A DNA stretch of 64,000 bases from Dioscorea cayenensis subsp. rotundata (GCF_009730915.1 NC_052475.1:21448285-21512284); one strand, 5' to 3'; positions 44,762-56,313 are shown, counted from the first letter of the stretch. Numbers and translations: made by a program. The notes: generated from the letters alone by a model not told the origin.

Positions 44762-47700
44762 TCAGCAATTTGATCTTTGCTTTCTGCGGTAGATGAGATC
44801 AATAATTTTCTTCTTTTTAAGATCACGCAAGAAATGATATCTTACGTCAATATGTTTGCTTCTTCCATGAAATACTGAATTCTTAGATAGTTTGATAATT
44901 GAACTATTGTCACAATACATTGAAGTCAAACCTTCCTGCTTTAATTGAAGTTCTTCAAGAATATTTCTTAACCACATTGCTTGGAAGGCACATGTTGTTG
45001 TTGCTACAAATTCAGCCTCAGTTGTTGAAAGAGTAACAATATGTTGCTTCTCTAATGACCATGAGATAACTCCAAAACCTATCATAAATACATAACCAGA
45101 TGTGCTTTTCCAATCATGTAAATCTCCTGCATAATCACTATCTGTAAATCCAATCAAATCTGACATCTCTCCTTTCTTGTACAATATTCCATAATCTATT
45201 GTTCCTTATAAGTATCGCAAAATTTGTTTTTCGGCCATGAGATGCACCTTTTTTAGATTTTTCATGAGACTTACAATAAACATAATGTCGGGCCTTGTTG
45301 CAGTTAAATACATCAAACTTCCAACAATTTGCTCGTAAAAAGTGTTGTCAACCTTGTTTCCTTCTAAATTTTTAACAAATTTCAAACTCATCTTAATAGG
45401 AGTACGAATCGGATTACAATATGAAAATAAAGCAAAATAAGTAGGATCTTCAGCTTGATTGAAATCTGTTACTTCATAATCTGCCATCTAAGCTGGCCTT
45501 TTTCGAATACGAGTAATCGGCGATGTAGTTGATTTCTCTGCTGTTGTTTGTGAAATTTCAGTAGTAGTTGAGGCTTCATTAGTTGAAATTTCTTCATGTT
45601 GGACTTGTTCTCCTTCTTCTTCGGCTTAATCACTAATTATAATTGTAGTAGGCTACTGCTCACTCCAATTCCAAGTGCTTTCCTCATAAAAAATAACATC
45701 CCTACTCACCACAATTTTCTTTGTCAATGGATCATACAATTTAAAAGCTTTGGATATTTCACTAATCCCTAGAAAAACACACTTTTGCCCCTTATCATTA
45801 AGTTTCTTTCTTTTCTCATCTGGAATATGTGCATATGCAATGCAACCAAAAATTCTGAAGTGATCTACTATTGGTCATTCCACTCCATGCTTCTTCTGGT
45901 GTTTTATTTTGAACAGTAAAAGTAGGACTTCTATTCAAGATATGAATGCTCCAATTCACTGCTTCTGGCCAAAATTCTTTGGAATTCTGCCCTTTGTTAA
46001 CAAGGTTTGCACCATATTAAGGATGGTTCGATTTTTTTTTTCTGATAGTACACCATTCTATTGTGGGGAATAGGAAGCTGTGAGCTCTCTTCGAATGCCA
46101 TGATCATTACAAAACTTTCAAAGTCTTTTGAGCAGTACTCTCCTCCGCGATCAGTGCGAATTTTTTTAATAGGTTTCCCAGTTTCACTTACAACATATGC
46201 CTTGAAGCTTTTAAATGTACTAAAAGCTTCTGATTTCTTTTGTAAAAAATAAACCCAAGTTTTTGAGAATAATCATCAGTGAAAGTAATAAAATATCTTT
46301 TATCTCCATTAGAAGTAGAATTTATTGCTCCACAAATATCAGAGTGAACAAGTTCTAGAACATCTTTTACTCTCTAAGACTTTCCTTGAGAGAAAGGAGT
46401 ACAATGTTGTTTGCCAACAACACACTCTTCACAAACTTGGGAGGGAATAGTAATTTTAGGAAGCCCTATCATTATATCTTTTTATTGGAATGACTTCAAT
46501 CCGCCAAAGCTCAAGTGACCATACCGATAATGCCATAGCCATGAGGAGTTTTTTGTTTTAGCCATCAAACAAGGTTGAGCACATTCAATCTTCATAGGAA
46601 ACAACCTATTTGTACTCATGGGCACAATTGCAATTGCACCTTTACAATGATCATATATTTCACAAGTACCCTTTTGAATAGTAATTGTATATCCCTTCTC
46701 TTACAACTGACCAGCACTCAACAAGTTACTTTTCAAGTCAGGAACATAAAAAAAACGTTAAAAATTTTTCTATTAAACCATTCTTGGTTTTTATATTAAT
46801 TTCACCCTTTCCCATCACATTCACCGTAGAGCAATCTCCAAAGTTAACAGTAGAGTGAAAATCTTAATTTAAGTAAGAAAAGAAGGACTTACTTCCACAT
46901 ATATGGTTGCTACAACCAGTGTCTACAAACCAAATATCTGACTTGTGAGATTCCTGACTATCTTGAATTGCCATTAGCAAAGTCCACTTCTTTATTTTCT
47001 GCAAAATTTGACTTTTCTCCTTTGTCTTTGTCATTAGGTAGCTTGGTGTAACATTTAGAATTGTAATGACCAAATCGATGACATCTAAAGCACTCAATCT
47101 TAGATTTATCAAATTGTTGACCTCGTCCTCTTCCTTTACTTTGTAGATAACCATCATCAGTATTTCTGTAGCCTCTATTTGCTCTTCCTCTTCCTCTACT
47201 TCCACCTCGACCTTGTAATATTGAGAAGTTGTTGGTTGTAAAGGCCTTCAAAGCTTGCTCCTCAGCAGTAAAAATTACGGTTCATCTTCAGTTCTTAACT
47301 AATAAAGACCTTTGAAGTTCATCAATGGAGAGTGCATCTATGTCCTTTGATTTTTCAATTGAGCAGACTATATAGTCAAATTTTGCTGTCAAAGATCGCA
47401 ATATCTTCTCAACAAATAGCAACATCGTCCATCTTCTCCCCATAAAAACGCATATTATTGGCTAACTCCATGGTTCTTGCAAAATAGTTATTAACAGATT
47501 CTCCATCCTTCATCTGTAGATTTTCAAAATCCCCTCTCAAAGCTTGAAGTTGTGCACGCTTCACTCTTGATGAGCCTTGATATTTTCTCTTCATTGAATC
47601 CCATATATCCTTGGAGGTTTCTTTGCAAAGAATCGTCTCTAAGATAGATCGATTAATGGCCTAAAATAAGTAGTTCTTCACCTTCAAGTCTTTTAACTTT

Positions 47701-47900
47701 GATGCCTCAAGTTCCGTCCATTGTGCTTCTGTAAGTACCACTCCAACATCCAGATTTGCAACTCCGAATTCAACAATATTCCAATACTCCTTGGAATTTA
47801 AGAAAATTTTCATCAACGTGCTCCAATGATTGTAGTGACCATCAAAACGTGGAATAGATAGTTGCACAAAGTTTTCTGTAGACATTGTGAATTTCTTCAC
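44762..47900 (-). pseudogene. gag-pol remnant of copia element 2
   Basis: Gag starts at 47900 (MKKFTMSTENFVQLSIPRFD) and continues near 47594 with QALRGDFENLQMKDGESVNN. A full CCHC knuckle, CFRCHRFGHYNSKC, is near 47100. The protease has IWFVDTGCSNHICG (about 46930). Integrase fragments span 46850-45650 with stops. After the variable linker the frame goes from DPTYFALFSYCNP straight into IRTPIKMSLKFVKNLEGNKV and ends in RNase H (GFTDSDYAGDLHDWKSTSGY, TLSTTEAEFVA). The RT palm including the YVDD box is gone. Several stops and frame changes occur throughout. Confidence 0.87.
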
Positions 47901-47929
47901 TACAAAAAATTTTCCCTTTTGTTGAAGAC

Positions 47930-48068
47930 CTGGCTCTTGATACCACTGGTAACTTAAAATAAAAGATGAGAAAACTGCACACTTTATTCATAACCACTGA
48001 ACTGGCTCTTGATACCACTAGTAACTTAAAATAAAAGATGAGAAAACTACACACTTTATTCATAACCA
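47930..48068 (-). repeat. 72 bp tandem duplication of LTR end plus primer-binding site (copia 2)
   Basis: The segment TAACTTAAAATAAAAGATGA through GGCTCTTGATACCACT occurs twice, offset by 72 bp (47951 and 48023), so the 5' LTR edge and the TGGTATCAAGAGCC site are present twice. Confidence 0.85.
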
Positions 48069-48226
48069 CTGAAGCCTCTATAAAGGCAAAAATCTGAAAT
48101 GATAATCTCTATAGAAGATGAGATAACTATAATGACTAATTTGAATTTCAATCAACAAATAACTAATTTAAATATTTAAATCTAAGATATCATAGTCAAA
48201 TTTAAACAAACATCATTACCTCAACA

Positions 48227-48409
48227 GTAACTACCCTATAAGGTTAAAACAAAGAATAATAATTGACTCACCATATACGTTCAAAATGATATATTATGAA
48301 CCATAACTCACAATGGTAAATCTCTTTGTCATGCAACTTTGGAGTTGTAGAAAATATTGTTCCTCTCACAAGGGATCTAGTAAACAATGAATGAATGGTA
48401 TATACATAT
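48227..48409. other. Unassigned sequence between copia 2 and a solo LTR
   Basis: No homology to the F-box genes that I can see, although the pseudogene's N-terminal half should lie here if the insertion were simple. A deletion is implied. Confidence 0.5.
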
Positions 48410-49514
48410 TGTTAGTGCAACCGCACTATTTAAATTGGCATGATTTTACACCAAAGCAAGATGACGTGGCAACCATGGTAACAAGGTATAATTGATGACA
48501 TGGAAAGTATGGTGACATGGCATGGAGACTTATCTTGCAATGCTAAACATCTTGGAGATCTTGATGGAACTATTTTTAGCAAGTCTATAACATGAAGGAT
48601 ATTATCTTGAAGATCTTGGTGGAATTATTCTTGGAAACATGAAGACAAGATCATATCAAGACCATATTTAGGTGATTTGATTGAAGACTAAATATGGTGG
48701 AGCTTAATTGAAGAAATATCTATTCATGGTATGAATGAAGGCTAATTGAAGATATGATTTGAAGAATCCTTGATGAAGATTGATTAAAGTCTATTAAGGG
48801 CAAGATTTGAGGACTAAACTTGGGTGAATTGAAGATCAAGTTTGGAGAATCTTTTAAGACCAAACTTGGAAGGTTGAAGATTAAGTCTGGCAAGTTCCAT
48901 GAAGACGCACAAGGACGTGCGCCCCTTGCGAGGGGACTGCGTGATGAGGAATTGAGGAGGAAGGCTAGTTGCCGGCAGTCGAGATCGGAAGATTTGGCTA
49001 CATCAACTCGGACTAAGCATGACCGGGAGGTTGATATGTCTTGAGGTCGTCCGCAACGTAACCAGAACTCAGTCAAGTCAGCAGTCAGGGTCATGTTGTA
49101 ACTTATGTTACAATAGGAGTTGCAACAGCTAATTTCAGAAGGTTTTTAAATTAGTAGCCGCGGAGATTCTAAAAGAGGTATGTGCTATATTTGGGACGTT
49201 GAGGCGTCTATATATGCCACCTTGCTTGTAGATTGTAAGTGTGACTCTTGGAGGAGAGTGGGTGAGCACTAGACAATCTAGAGAGGGTAGTGTTTTTTAT
49301 TGTTGAGTGAGTGAGTGACAAGTGTTTGTGCTCATCTATTTTTATCTCTTTTAGTGGATTGTTTATTTCCAGGCTTGGCCCCCCAGACGTAGGCGAGTGG
49401 ACGCCGAACTGGGTTACCAATGTCGTGTGTCTCTTTCTTTGTTGGTTTGTGTGAGATTTCTATGAGTGCTTGAGTGTTCTCTAAAACCCACAAACCACAC
49501 CGGCGGAACTAACA
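48410..49514. mobile_element. Solo LTR (1.1 kb)
   Basis: Starts TGTTAGTGCAACC and ends CGGCGGAACTAACA, with a perfect CATAT duplication at 48405-48409 and 49515-49519. The interior has no coding region. Orientation not determined. Probably the product of LTR-LTR recombination. Confidence 0.88.
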
Positions 49515-49519
49515 CATAT

Positions 49520-49996
49520 AATATTTTTTATAGTACTGCACATTATAGAAACTAAGGGATTTCAATTTCTGAGCTGTCCATTCACTATTGAAAATGACTG
49601 AGTTACGAGTGGTTCTCAAAAATAGATTATTTACAACCAAATTAAGTGAATGATATATTTTAGATACAAATATAGTTTTTTTAAACAAAATTCGGTAAGA
49701 GTTCAATTATAAAAATACATAAGCAAATAAAAGCAAAATTACAAAAAACCATATAGGTTTATAACGGTATATTTACAATTATTTACTATTTAAAATTTTA
49801 ATATTTAATATCAATAAAAAAAAATCCTACTCCTGTTAATTATATATAAAAGTAAGTTTTTGGCTACCATAATAACTTGTTATGAAGTAAACAAGTTTTA
49901 AACTAGTATTAGAATATTAAACACTAACAAAAACAGCAAGTGATTCTTAATTGTAATTATTGCCTTGGAGATCGAGATGCACTTGGATGCAAACCT
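49520..49996. repeat. Duplicated F-box flank
   Basis: 49610-49830 matches 36240-36470 (GATTATTTACAACCAAA, AATGATATATTTTA, AAAATACATAAGCAAATAAA in order). 49973-49996 (CACTTGGATGCAAACC) resembles the sequence just upstream of the F-box start codons. Confidence 0.6.
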
Positions 49997-50198
49997 ATGT
50001 TGTGTGTATATATGGAGAAAATTGGTTGCTTCTATATATTTATGGTTGATAATTAATTTATACATTTTTAAAGTATAAATTGATATTTATTTTATTTTTT
50101 GAGATGGTACGTTTTATGGATTTGATCAGTATCCGGCCCTTGATCCAAATCCCAATAAAACCTGTCTAGAAAAGTTTTTTTTTAGCATTTGGTACTTA
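49997..50198 (+). repeat. Direct repeat, left copy, flanking copia element 3
   Basis: About 200 bp from ATGTTGTGTGTATATATGGA to TAGCATTTGGTACTTA; repeated almost unchanged at 52991-53190. The right copy continues into ATTTAAATTT, while the left copy passes directly into copia coding sequence. Confidence 0.92.
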
Positions 50199-50201
50199 AA
50201 G

Positions 50202-52228
50202 TTGGACCCAAGGACTGTTAGTGGTTATTTCATTGGTTATGCCGAAAAGTCCAAGGGTTATAGGTTTTATTGTCCATCATATAGCACTCGAATTGTGGAA
50301 TCAAGAAATGCCAAGTTTCTTGAGAATGACTTGATTAGTGGGAGTGATCAACTTCTAGACTTTGGTCTTCAAGAAGATCATGAAGAAACTCTGGACACTA
50401 ATTAAAGATTGATTGTTTCACATGACAACCATCAAGATTTGGGAGACATTGAAATGACAATCATGGAAGAACCACATCCTGCTGATCCAGTTGATCAAGT
50501 CCCACAACATCAATTTGAAGTTATTGAGCAACAACTTCATCAAGAAGATAATGATGTGGCATTAAGAAGGTCGACTAGAATTAAGAAATCAGCAATATCT
50601 AGTGATTATGTTGTGTATTTACAAGAATCTGAATATGATTTTAGAGCCGCTGATGACCCTGAAACATTTTCACAAGCTATTAGTTGTAGTAATTCTAAGT
50701 TGTGGTATGATGCTATAAAGGATGAGATGGAATCCATGGCACATAATGGTGTTTGGGATCTAGTCAAGTTGCCTGAAGGGGCGAAAGCCATTGGGTGTAA
50801 GTGGATCTACAAGACAAAGAAAGACTCGCTAGGCAACATTGAGCGTTACAAGGCTAGATTGGTTGCTAAAGGATTTACTCAGAAACATGGCATCGACTAT
50901 AATGAGACTTTTTCTCCAGTTTTGAAAAAAAAGACTCGTTTCGTATTATAATGGCATTAGTTGCTCATTTTGACTTGGAATTACATCAGATGGATGTGAA
51001 AACTGCTTTCCTTAATGGAGATCTAGATGAAGAGGTGTTTATGAAACAACCTGAAGGATTCTTCTCTAGTAAAGGTGAAAGCTTGGTTTGCAAGCTTAAG
51101 AAATCTATATACGGACTGAAACAAGCATCCCGACAGTGGTATTTGAAGTTCCATGATGTTGTCTCATCATTCGGTTTTGTTGAGAACATTAAGGATCAAT
51201 GCATATACTATAAAGACAGTAGGAGTAGGTTTTGCTTTTTAGTCCTATATGTTGATGATATTTTGCTTGCAACCAATGATAAGGGTATGTTGCATGAGAT
51301 GAAACGATTTCTCTCTAAGAATTTTGATATGAAAGATATGGGCGAGGCATCTTATGTCATTGGCATTAAGATACATAGAGACAGATCCCATGGTGTTTTG
51401 GGTTTGTCTCAGGAAGCCTATGTTAATAAAATTCTTGAGAGATTCCGGATGGAAAATTGTTCACCTAATGTTGCACCTATTGTGAGAGGTGACAAGTTTA
51501 ATTTGGACCAGTGTCCTAAAAATAACTTGGAAAAGTAACAGATGGAAAACATCCCGTATTCTTCAGCTGTTGGAAGTCTTATGTATGCTCAGGTCTGTAC
51601 GAGACCAGACATTGCATATGCTGTGGGGATGTTGGGAAGATGTCAAAGTAATCCAGGGATTTACCACTGGAAAGCTGCAAAGAAAGTAATGAGGTATCTT
51701 CAGGGTACAAAGGAGTACAAGCTTACATACAGAAGATCAGATAACTTGGAGGTCATTGGATACTCGGATTCAGATTATGCTGGCTGTCTTGACTCTCGGA
51801 GATCGACATCCGGTTACATTTTCATGTTGTCCGGTGGTGCTATCTCATGGAGGAGTGCAAAACAGACTTTGGTTGCTACTTCCACTATGGAAGCCGAGTT
51901 TGTTTCATGTTTTGAGGCGAATTCCCAGGGTATTTGGTTGAGGAGTTTCATATCAGGGCTTAGAATCATTGATTCTATATCTAAGCCATTAAGGATGTAT
52001 TGTGATAATTCTGCTGCTGTGTTTTTCTCTAAGAATAATAAGAGTGGTAGTCGAAGTAAACACATCGACATCAAGTATTTGGCACTAAAGGAACGCGTGA
52101 ATGCCGGTGAAGTAACCATTCAACATATTAGCACAGAGTTGATGATTGCGGATCCTTTGACAAAAGAAATCGCGCCGAAGTTGTTTAGAGATCATGTTGA
52201 ACATATGGGACTTGGTTCTTCTCTATGA
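50202..52228 (+). pseudogene. Copia pol (RT-RNase H) of element 3, nearly intact
   Basis: The RT starts near 50690 ([20 protein letters not shown]) and includes [54 protein letters not shown] and the catalytic LYVDDILLA (about 51244). Next come GSLMYAQVCTRPDIAYAVG and RNase H with GYSDSDYAGCLDSRRSTSGY, ending HMGLGSSL at 52228. Defects are few: a stop at 50403 after the integrase tail, one lost base in an A run near 50930 that breaks SPVLKKK from [13 protein letters not shown], and a stop at 51536-51538. The good preservation suggests a rather recent insertion. Confidence 0.9.
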
Positions 52229-52586
52229 ACAATTAGTATCACTTTAGTATTGAACTCTTAAATATTTATTTATTTATTTACTTGTCTTCTCTTTAAGCGT
52301 ATACATTAAGTTTGAGAATGACAATTATTAAGTTTATACATTATTATTTTGCGTGTGTTGGACCCGAATAAGCATCTGGCTTATTCATTATGATAAAATG
52401 CCATATATAGGTTTTGCATTAAAGAGAGAGATTGCATCGTAATGCATGGAAGGTAATTCTCGGTTATAATGATGACTTACCGCCATGATTCGTGTAATTT
52501 ATTTCTTAGATGTAGAACATACTGATTTATAGGTTAATGTGAATGAAAATTAAGACACCTTGATAAAGTTGGACCAAGTGGGAGAA

Positions 52587-52990
52587 TGTTAGTTTGAGTT
52601 CTATTCTGAATTCAACTTCGTGATGATATTGATTCAAATTAATATTCAGACTAAATAAAGTGGTCCATAACTTATCTGGTGGAATCCTAATTTAACTCTA
52701 ATTGGCACTTTGAATTGTGATCTAACTCAAACCTTTGAGTTGAGTTAATCCTTTGATGGAAAGAATTATATATAGATAGCACCAGGGGTCCCCAATCTAT
52801 CGTTCTTGAAAATACCTAGCTCCATCAGTGAGAGAGGACGGGATAGATTGGAAGAATCTCTGGTTAGTTCAAGCGTGGACTCAAGGCACTCGTCGTCTTC
52901 AACAAATTGCTATGGCTGGAGGTAAGTAATCCTGCTTCCGCATATAATATACGACATAGATGTCGTAATTAAGTTTGATAAAACCTAACA
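52587..52990 (+). repeat. 3' LTR of copia element 3
   Basis: 404 bp, TG...CA ends. TATA-like TTATATATAGATAG near 52766-52780. Confidence 0.85.
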
Positions 52991-53190
52991 ATGTTGTGTG
53001 TATATATGGAGAAAATTTGTTGCTTATATATATTTATGGTTGATAATTAATTTATACTTTTTAAAGCATAAATTGATATTTATTTTATTTTTTGAGATGG
53101 TACGTTTTATGGATTTGATCAGTATCCGGCCCTTGATCCAAATCCCAATAAAACCTGTCTAGAAAAGTTTTTTTTAGCATTTGGTACTTA
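52991..53190 (+). repeat. Direct repeat, right copy, flanking copia element 3
   Basis: Second copy of 49997-50198, with only a handful of differences (for example GAAAATTTG versus GAAAATTGG). Confidence 0.92.
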
Positions 53191-53709
53191 TTTAAATTTA
53201 AAAATTAAAGCCCGGTACTAAAGATATGATGCACCATGCCTTGTTTATAATAAGTGACAAGCATTATCACAATTAGGAATTTTATTTAAGTGACATGCAG
53301 ATATCAATGTGCACTTGTTATAATGACTTATATATTTCTTTTAATATTTTTAAAAAATAATCTAATTTTGAAACATTTAATATTTCTTTTATTTTTTATA
53401 ACTTTTATAATAATATGTTGATTTTGCTTCATAATTATAATTATATAAATATATTAAATAATATAATTTTTATATTAACAAATATTCAGTTTATAATTTT
53501 TAATGGAACAAATTTGTAAATTGGCAAAATCCATTGAGGTTATGATCATAATCATTTGAAATAAATCAGTATTAATTTGTTAAAAAATATATTTTTTTAA
53601 TTTATTTTAATTTAAATATCAAATTAATTGGGTTTACTAGGTTTGCATTGGGTCTGGGTTTAAAAATTTTAAACGAATTGAATTTGGGTTTATTTTTGTA
53701 TGTGCATGC

Positions 53710-53796
<87 letters not shown>

Positions 53797-54080
53797 TATG
53801 ATTAGATGTTGATCCCTTTTTATATATAAAGAAATATATGATTGCCTCTGAGAGTGGATTTCTCAAATTAACTAAGATCTTGTAAAATATATTTTATATT
53901 AAACATTATATCAATATTACATTTCATACAATCCTCAATAGCAAATTATATTGTGAATTATATAAAAAAATCTTATTTTTTTGCAAAAAAAAATCATTAT
54001 TAAAAAAAACATTTTGTGAATTATAGGAAAAGTTCTGACATATGCCATTGAGTTACCCACTGAAAAGAATAAAAGAAAAT
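53191..54080. other. AT-rich intergenic DNA with an 80 bp (TA)n
   Basis: (TA)n at 53714-53793. No gene seen. Confidence 0.65.
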
Positions 54081-54581
54081 TATTGGATTAATTTGATGTT
54101 TTTGGCGGTGAAAAAGAGAACTCAACTACTAAAACTGAGAATCAATAACAAATCTAGATGTAGGCAATTAGTGAAAAAGAGAACCCTAAATAGTAGCCCT
54201 AGAGTGACTTCCCTCTTAGCATCACCCTTTTGATCAGGAGCATCTTCTTTTCTGTTTTCCAGCATTATGTATCTGCTTTCTATGCCTCTCCACTACTAGT
54301 GGACAATTCTAATTTGTAGTTTGTTTGTTATATTGAATTAATTTAATGTTTTTAGCTGTGAAGAAGAGAACCCAACTACTAACCCTAGGAATCGATAACC
54401 AATCTAGGTGTGGCCATGCAATTAGTGAAGAAGAGAACCCTAATAACTAGTACCTCTGGAGTGACTCCCTCTCAGCGCCACCCCTTGAGGAGCATCTTCT
54501 TTTCTCTTTTTCAGCATTATGTATCTACTTTCTAAGTCTCTCCACTCTTAGTTGACAATTCTAATTTGTATTTTGTTTGTT
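54081..54581. repeat. Two tandem copies of a 250 bp unit
   Basis: Copies start at 54081 (TTGGATTAATTTGATG) and 54331 (TTGAATTAATTTAATG). Both contain GAAGAGAACCCAACTACTAA-like, GAGCATCTTCTTTTCT and AGCATTATGTATCT in order. The copies are diverged, so the duplication is old. Confidence 0.82.
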
Positions 54582-54697
54582 ATATTCTATTTCTCCAAAT
54601 TAATCAATATGTGGTTTATTTTATTTTTTTAAAAATGAATAATAATTGAAGTTTTTGTTAAAATAATAGACACCTTAAATTTTGGCTAATTTAATTC

Positions 54698-54895
54698 CTT
54701 TATTTCATAAAATAACTTTTAGTTATATAATGAACAATATAATAACATTTTATTATATAGCATTTACTTATATATAAATATGTGTGTGTGTGCGTGTGCT
54801 TATTTCATAAAGTAACTTTTAGTTATATAATGACCAATATAATACCATTTTATCATATAGCACTACTTTTATATAAATATGTGTGTGTGATCAAA
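54698..54895. repeat. Two tandem copies of a ~100 bp unit with (TG)n
   Basis: TTATTTCATAAARTAACTTT, AGTTATATAATGA, AATATAATAACATTTTA and ATATAAATATGTGTGTGTG occur twice in order. Confidence 0.75.
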
Positions 54896-55279
54896 AACCA
54901 TAAAATTATAACTGCCTTCGTTCTACTTTGCATAAACAACTTGTTCTTTTCTAACAAGCTGTTTTTTTTCTATGTAAGCCTACTTAATTGACAACTCTAT
55001 GAAGCACACCATCAGGGTTTTTTTATTAATAACTATAAAAAATCCTAAAATAATTTTACTTCAAACCTTGCTGAACCTGCCAGTTTATTCTTATTGACAC
55101 TAGAATAATTACTGACAAAATTCATTACAGTAAACTGCTTCCATAAATCATGCAAACTATAAAACATATAATGTATCACATGCATTCTTCAATCACTATA
55201 TATTAATCAAGTCCAATAACTGCATCTTCACTTCTTAAGATCTTATTGTACCATGCTGCAGTTTGCTTAATTTGTTTGG

Positions 55280-56015
55280 CGGTTCACATCAAGCATTTGT
55301 ATTGTATGATTGAAGTTATAAATAAAAGAATTTAAACAACGAAAACCTCACCTTATATTGAAGAAGCAGCACATGCCATTTGTTTGGAAGTTTACACATC
55401 AAGCATTTGTATTGTATGATTAAAATTATAAATATAAAGAAAAAAAATAAAATTAAACTTCACTCTTATTTTGAGGAAGCAACACAATTTGTTTGGAAGT
55501 TTATATCAAGCATTTGTATTGTATGTTTAATATTATAAATATAAAGAAAAGAAAGAAAACCTCACCCTTATTTTGAAGAAGCAATACAATTTGTTTGGAA
55601 TTGTCTACATCGATCAAGCATTTGTCTTGTATAATTTAAAATAATATAACGAAAACAAAGAAAACCTCATGATATATATATTGAAGAAGCAACACAATTT
55701 GCTTGGAGAAGTTTATATCAAGCATTTGTATTGTATGATTAAAATTAACAAAAAAATAAAGAAAACAAAAGAAAACCTCAGCCTAATTTTGAAGAAGCAA
55801 TTAATACAATTTGTTTGGAATTGTCTACATCGATCAAGCATTTGTCTTGTATGATTAAAAATAATATAAAAAAAACAAAGAAAGCCTCACTCCTATATAT
55901 ATATATATATATATTGAAGAAGCAACACAATTTGCTTGGAGAAGTCTATATTAAGCATTTGTATTGTATGATTAAAATTATAAAAAATAAAGAAAACAAA
56001 GAAAAAACTCACTCT
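55280..56015. repeat. Seven tandem copies of a ~110 bp unit
   Basis: Each unit holds TCAAGCATTTGTATTGTATG, a variable A-rich spacer, AAAACCTCA, TTGAAGAAGCAACACAATTT and GTTTGGAAGT. CAAGCATTTGT occurrences are near 55290, 55400, 55507, 55617, 55719, 55836 and 55953. Spacer length varies through A runs and (TA)n. It ends about 60 bp from the MIR399 hairpin, on that gene's 3' side. Confidence 0.85.
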
Positions 56016-56076
56016 TATACTGAAGAAACAACCCCATATGCACATATATGACATGATTTATACGATGAAGGTGATG

Positions 56077-56181
56077 AATTGCAGGGCAATTCTCCTTTGG
56101 CAGCAAATTTATAAGCCTGTATTAATTAATTAAGCTGTGTATATACACATCTCCTGCCAAAGGAGAACTGACCTGTAATTC
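56077..56181 (-). ncRNA. MIR399: MIR399 precursor hairpin 1
   Basis: The arms at 56077-56103 and 56154-56181 pair almost fully. On the minus strand the 3' arm (56102-56082) reads TGCCAAAGGAGAATTGCC plus CTG, the commonest form of miR399. The opposing 5' arm (56175-56155) gives the star strand CAGGTCAGTTCTCCTTTGGC. miR399 silences PHO2 (UBC24, an E2 enzyme) in phosphate starvation (established in other plants). Minus-strand transcription is supported by a TATA box (56270-56264) and two P1BS sites just upstream. The plus strand also folds, but its 3' arm has an atypical TGACC in place of TGCCC, so minus is preferred. Confidence 0.88.
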
Positions 56182-56263
56182 CGATACCTTCAGGACATCG
56201 TCTTCTCCCTCGAGACCTTCTCTTCAACTTAACTCGATGCAGTAATGACTTTCCTTCAAAACC

Positions 56264-56313
56264 ATTTATAGAACTAATGTAAAAAATGAAGAGGGATATG
56301 CTATAGCATATGC
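56264..56313 (-). promoter_or_regulatory. MIR399-1 promoter: TATA box and two P1BS sites
   Basis: TATAAAT on the minus strand at 56270-56264. GGATATGC at 56294-56301 and GCATATGC at 56306-56313 both match the PHR1 site GNATATNC. A further GCATATGC is at 56621-56628. All are upstream of the hairpin on the minus strand. Confidence 0.75.

Larger units (their letters stand above)
44533..48226 (-). mobile_element. Ty1-copia element 2, antisense, RT deleted
   Basis: The left LTR remnant (44533-44630, minus-strand TGTTGAGATAATAATG) and the right LTR (47947-48226, TGTTGAGGTAATGATG) share the stretch ATTTAAATATTTAAATTAG. The purine tract AAGGGAGGG lies before the 3' LTR, and TGGTATCAAGAGCC (initiator Met tRNA-type primer site) follows the 5' LTR. 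The 3' LTR is truncated. Coding runs gag, protease, integrase, linker, RNase H on the minus strand; most of the reverse transcriptase is missing. Non-autonomous and dead. Confidence 0.88.
50199..52990 (+). mobile_element. 5'-truncated Ty1-copia element 3
   Basis: Begins abruptly inside integrase coding (KLDPRTVSGYFIGYAEKSKG) and runs through RT and RNase H to a 3' LTR at 52587-52990 (TGTTAGTTTGAG ... AAACCTAACA), preceded by the purine tract GTGGGAGA. There is no 5' LTR, gag or protease. The 3' end is the exact LTR terminus, whereas the 5' end is a random break. It is flanked by a 200 bp direct repeat instead of a 5 bp target duplication. Confidence 0.9.

Noticed and set aside
44528..48231. 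ATAAC/GTAAC as target duplication of copia element 2
   Set aside because: Only four of five bases match and the left LTR is truncated, so the left border is not an integration end.
49997..53190. 200 bp direct repeats read as LTRs of element 3
   Set aside because: They lack TG...CA ends and a primer site, and a genuine 3' LTR with a purine tract lies inside them at 52587-52990.
55280..56015. CRISPR-like appearance of seven regular repeats with variable spacers
   Set aside because: Eukaryotic context, long diverged units and A-rich slippage spacers; no cas genes.
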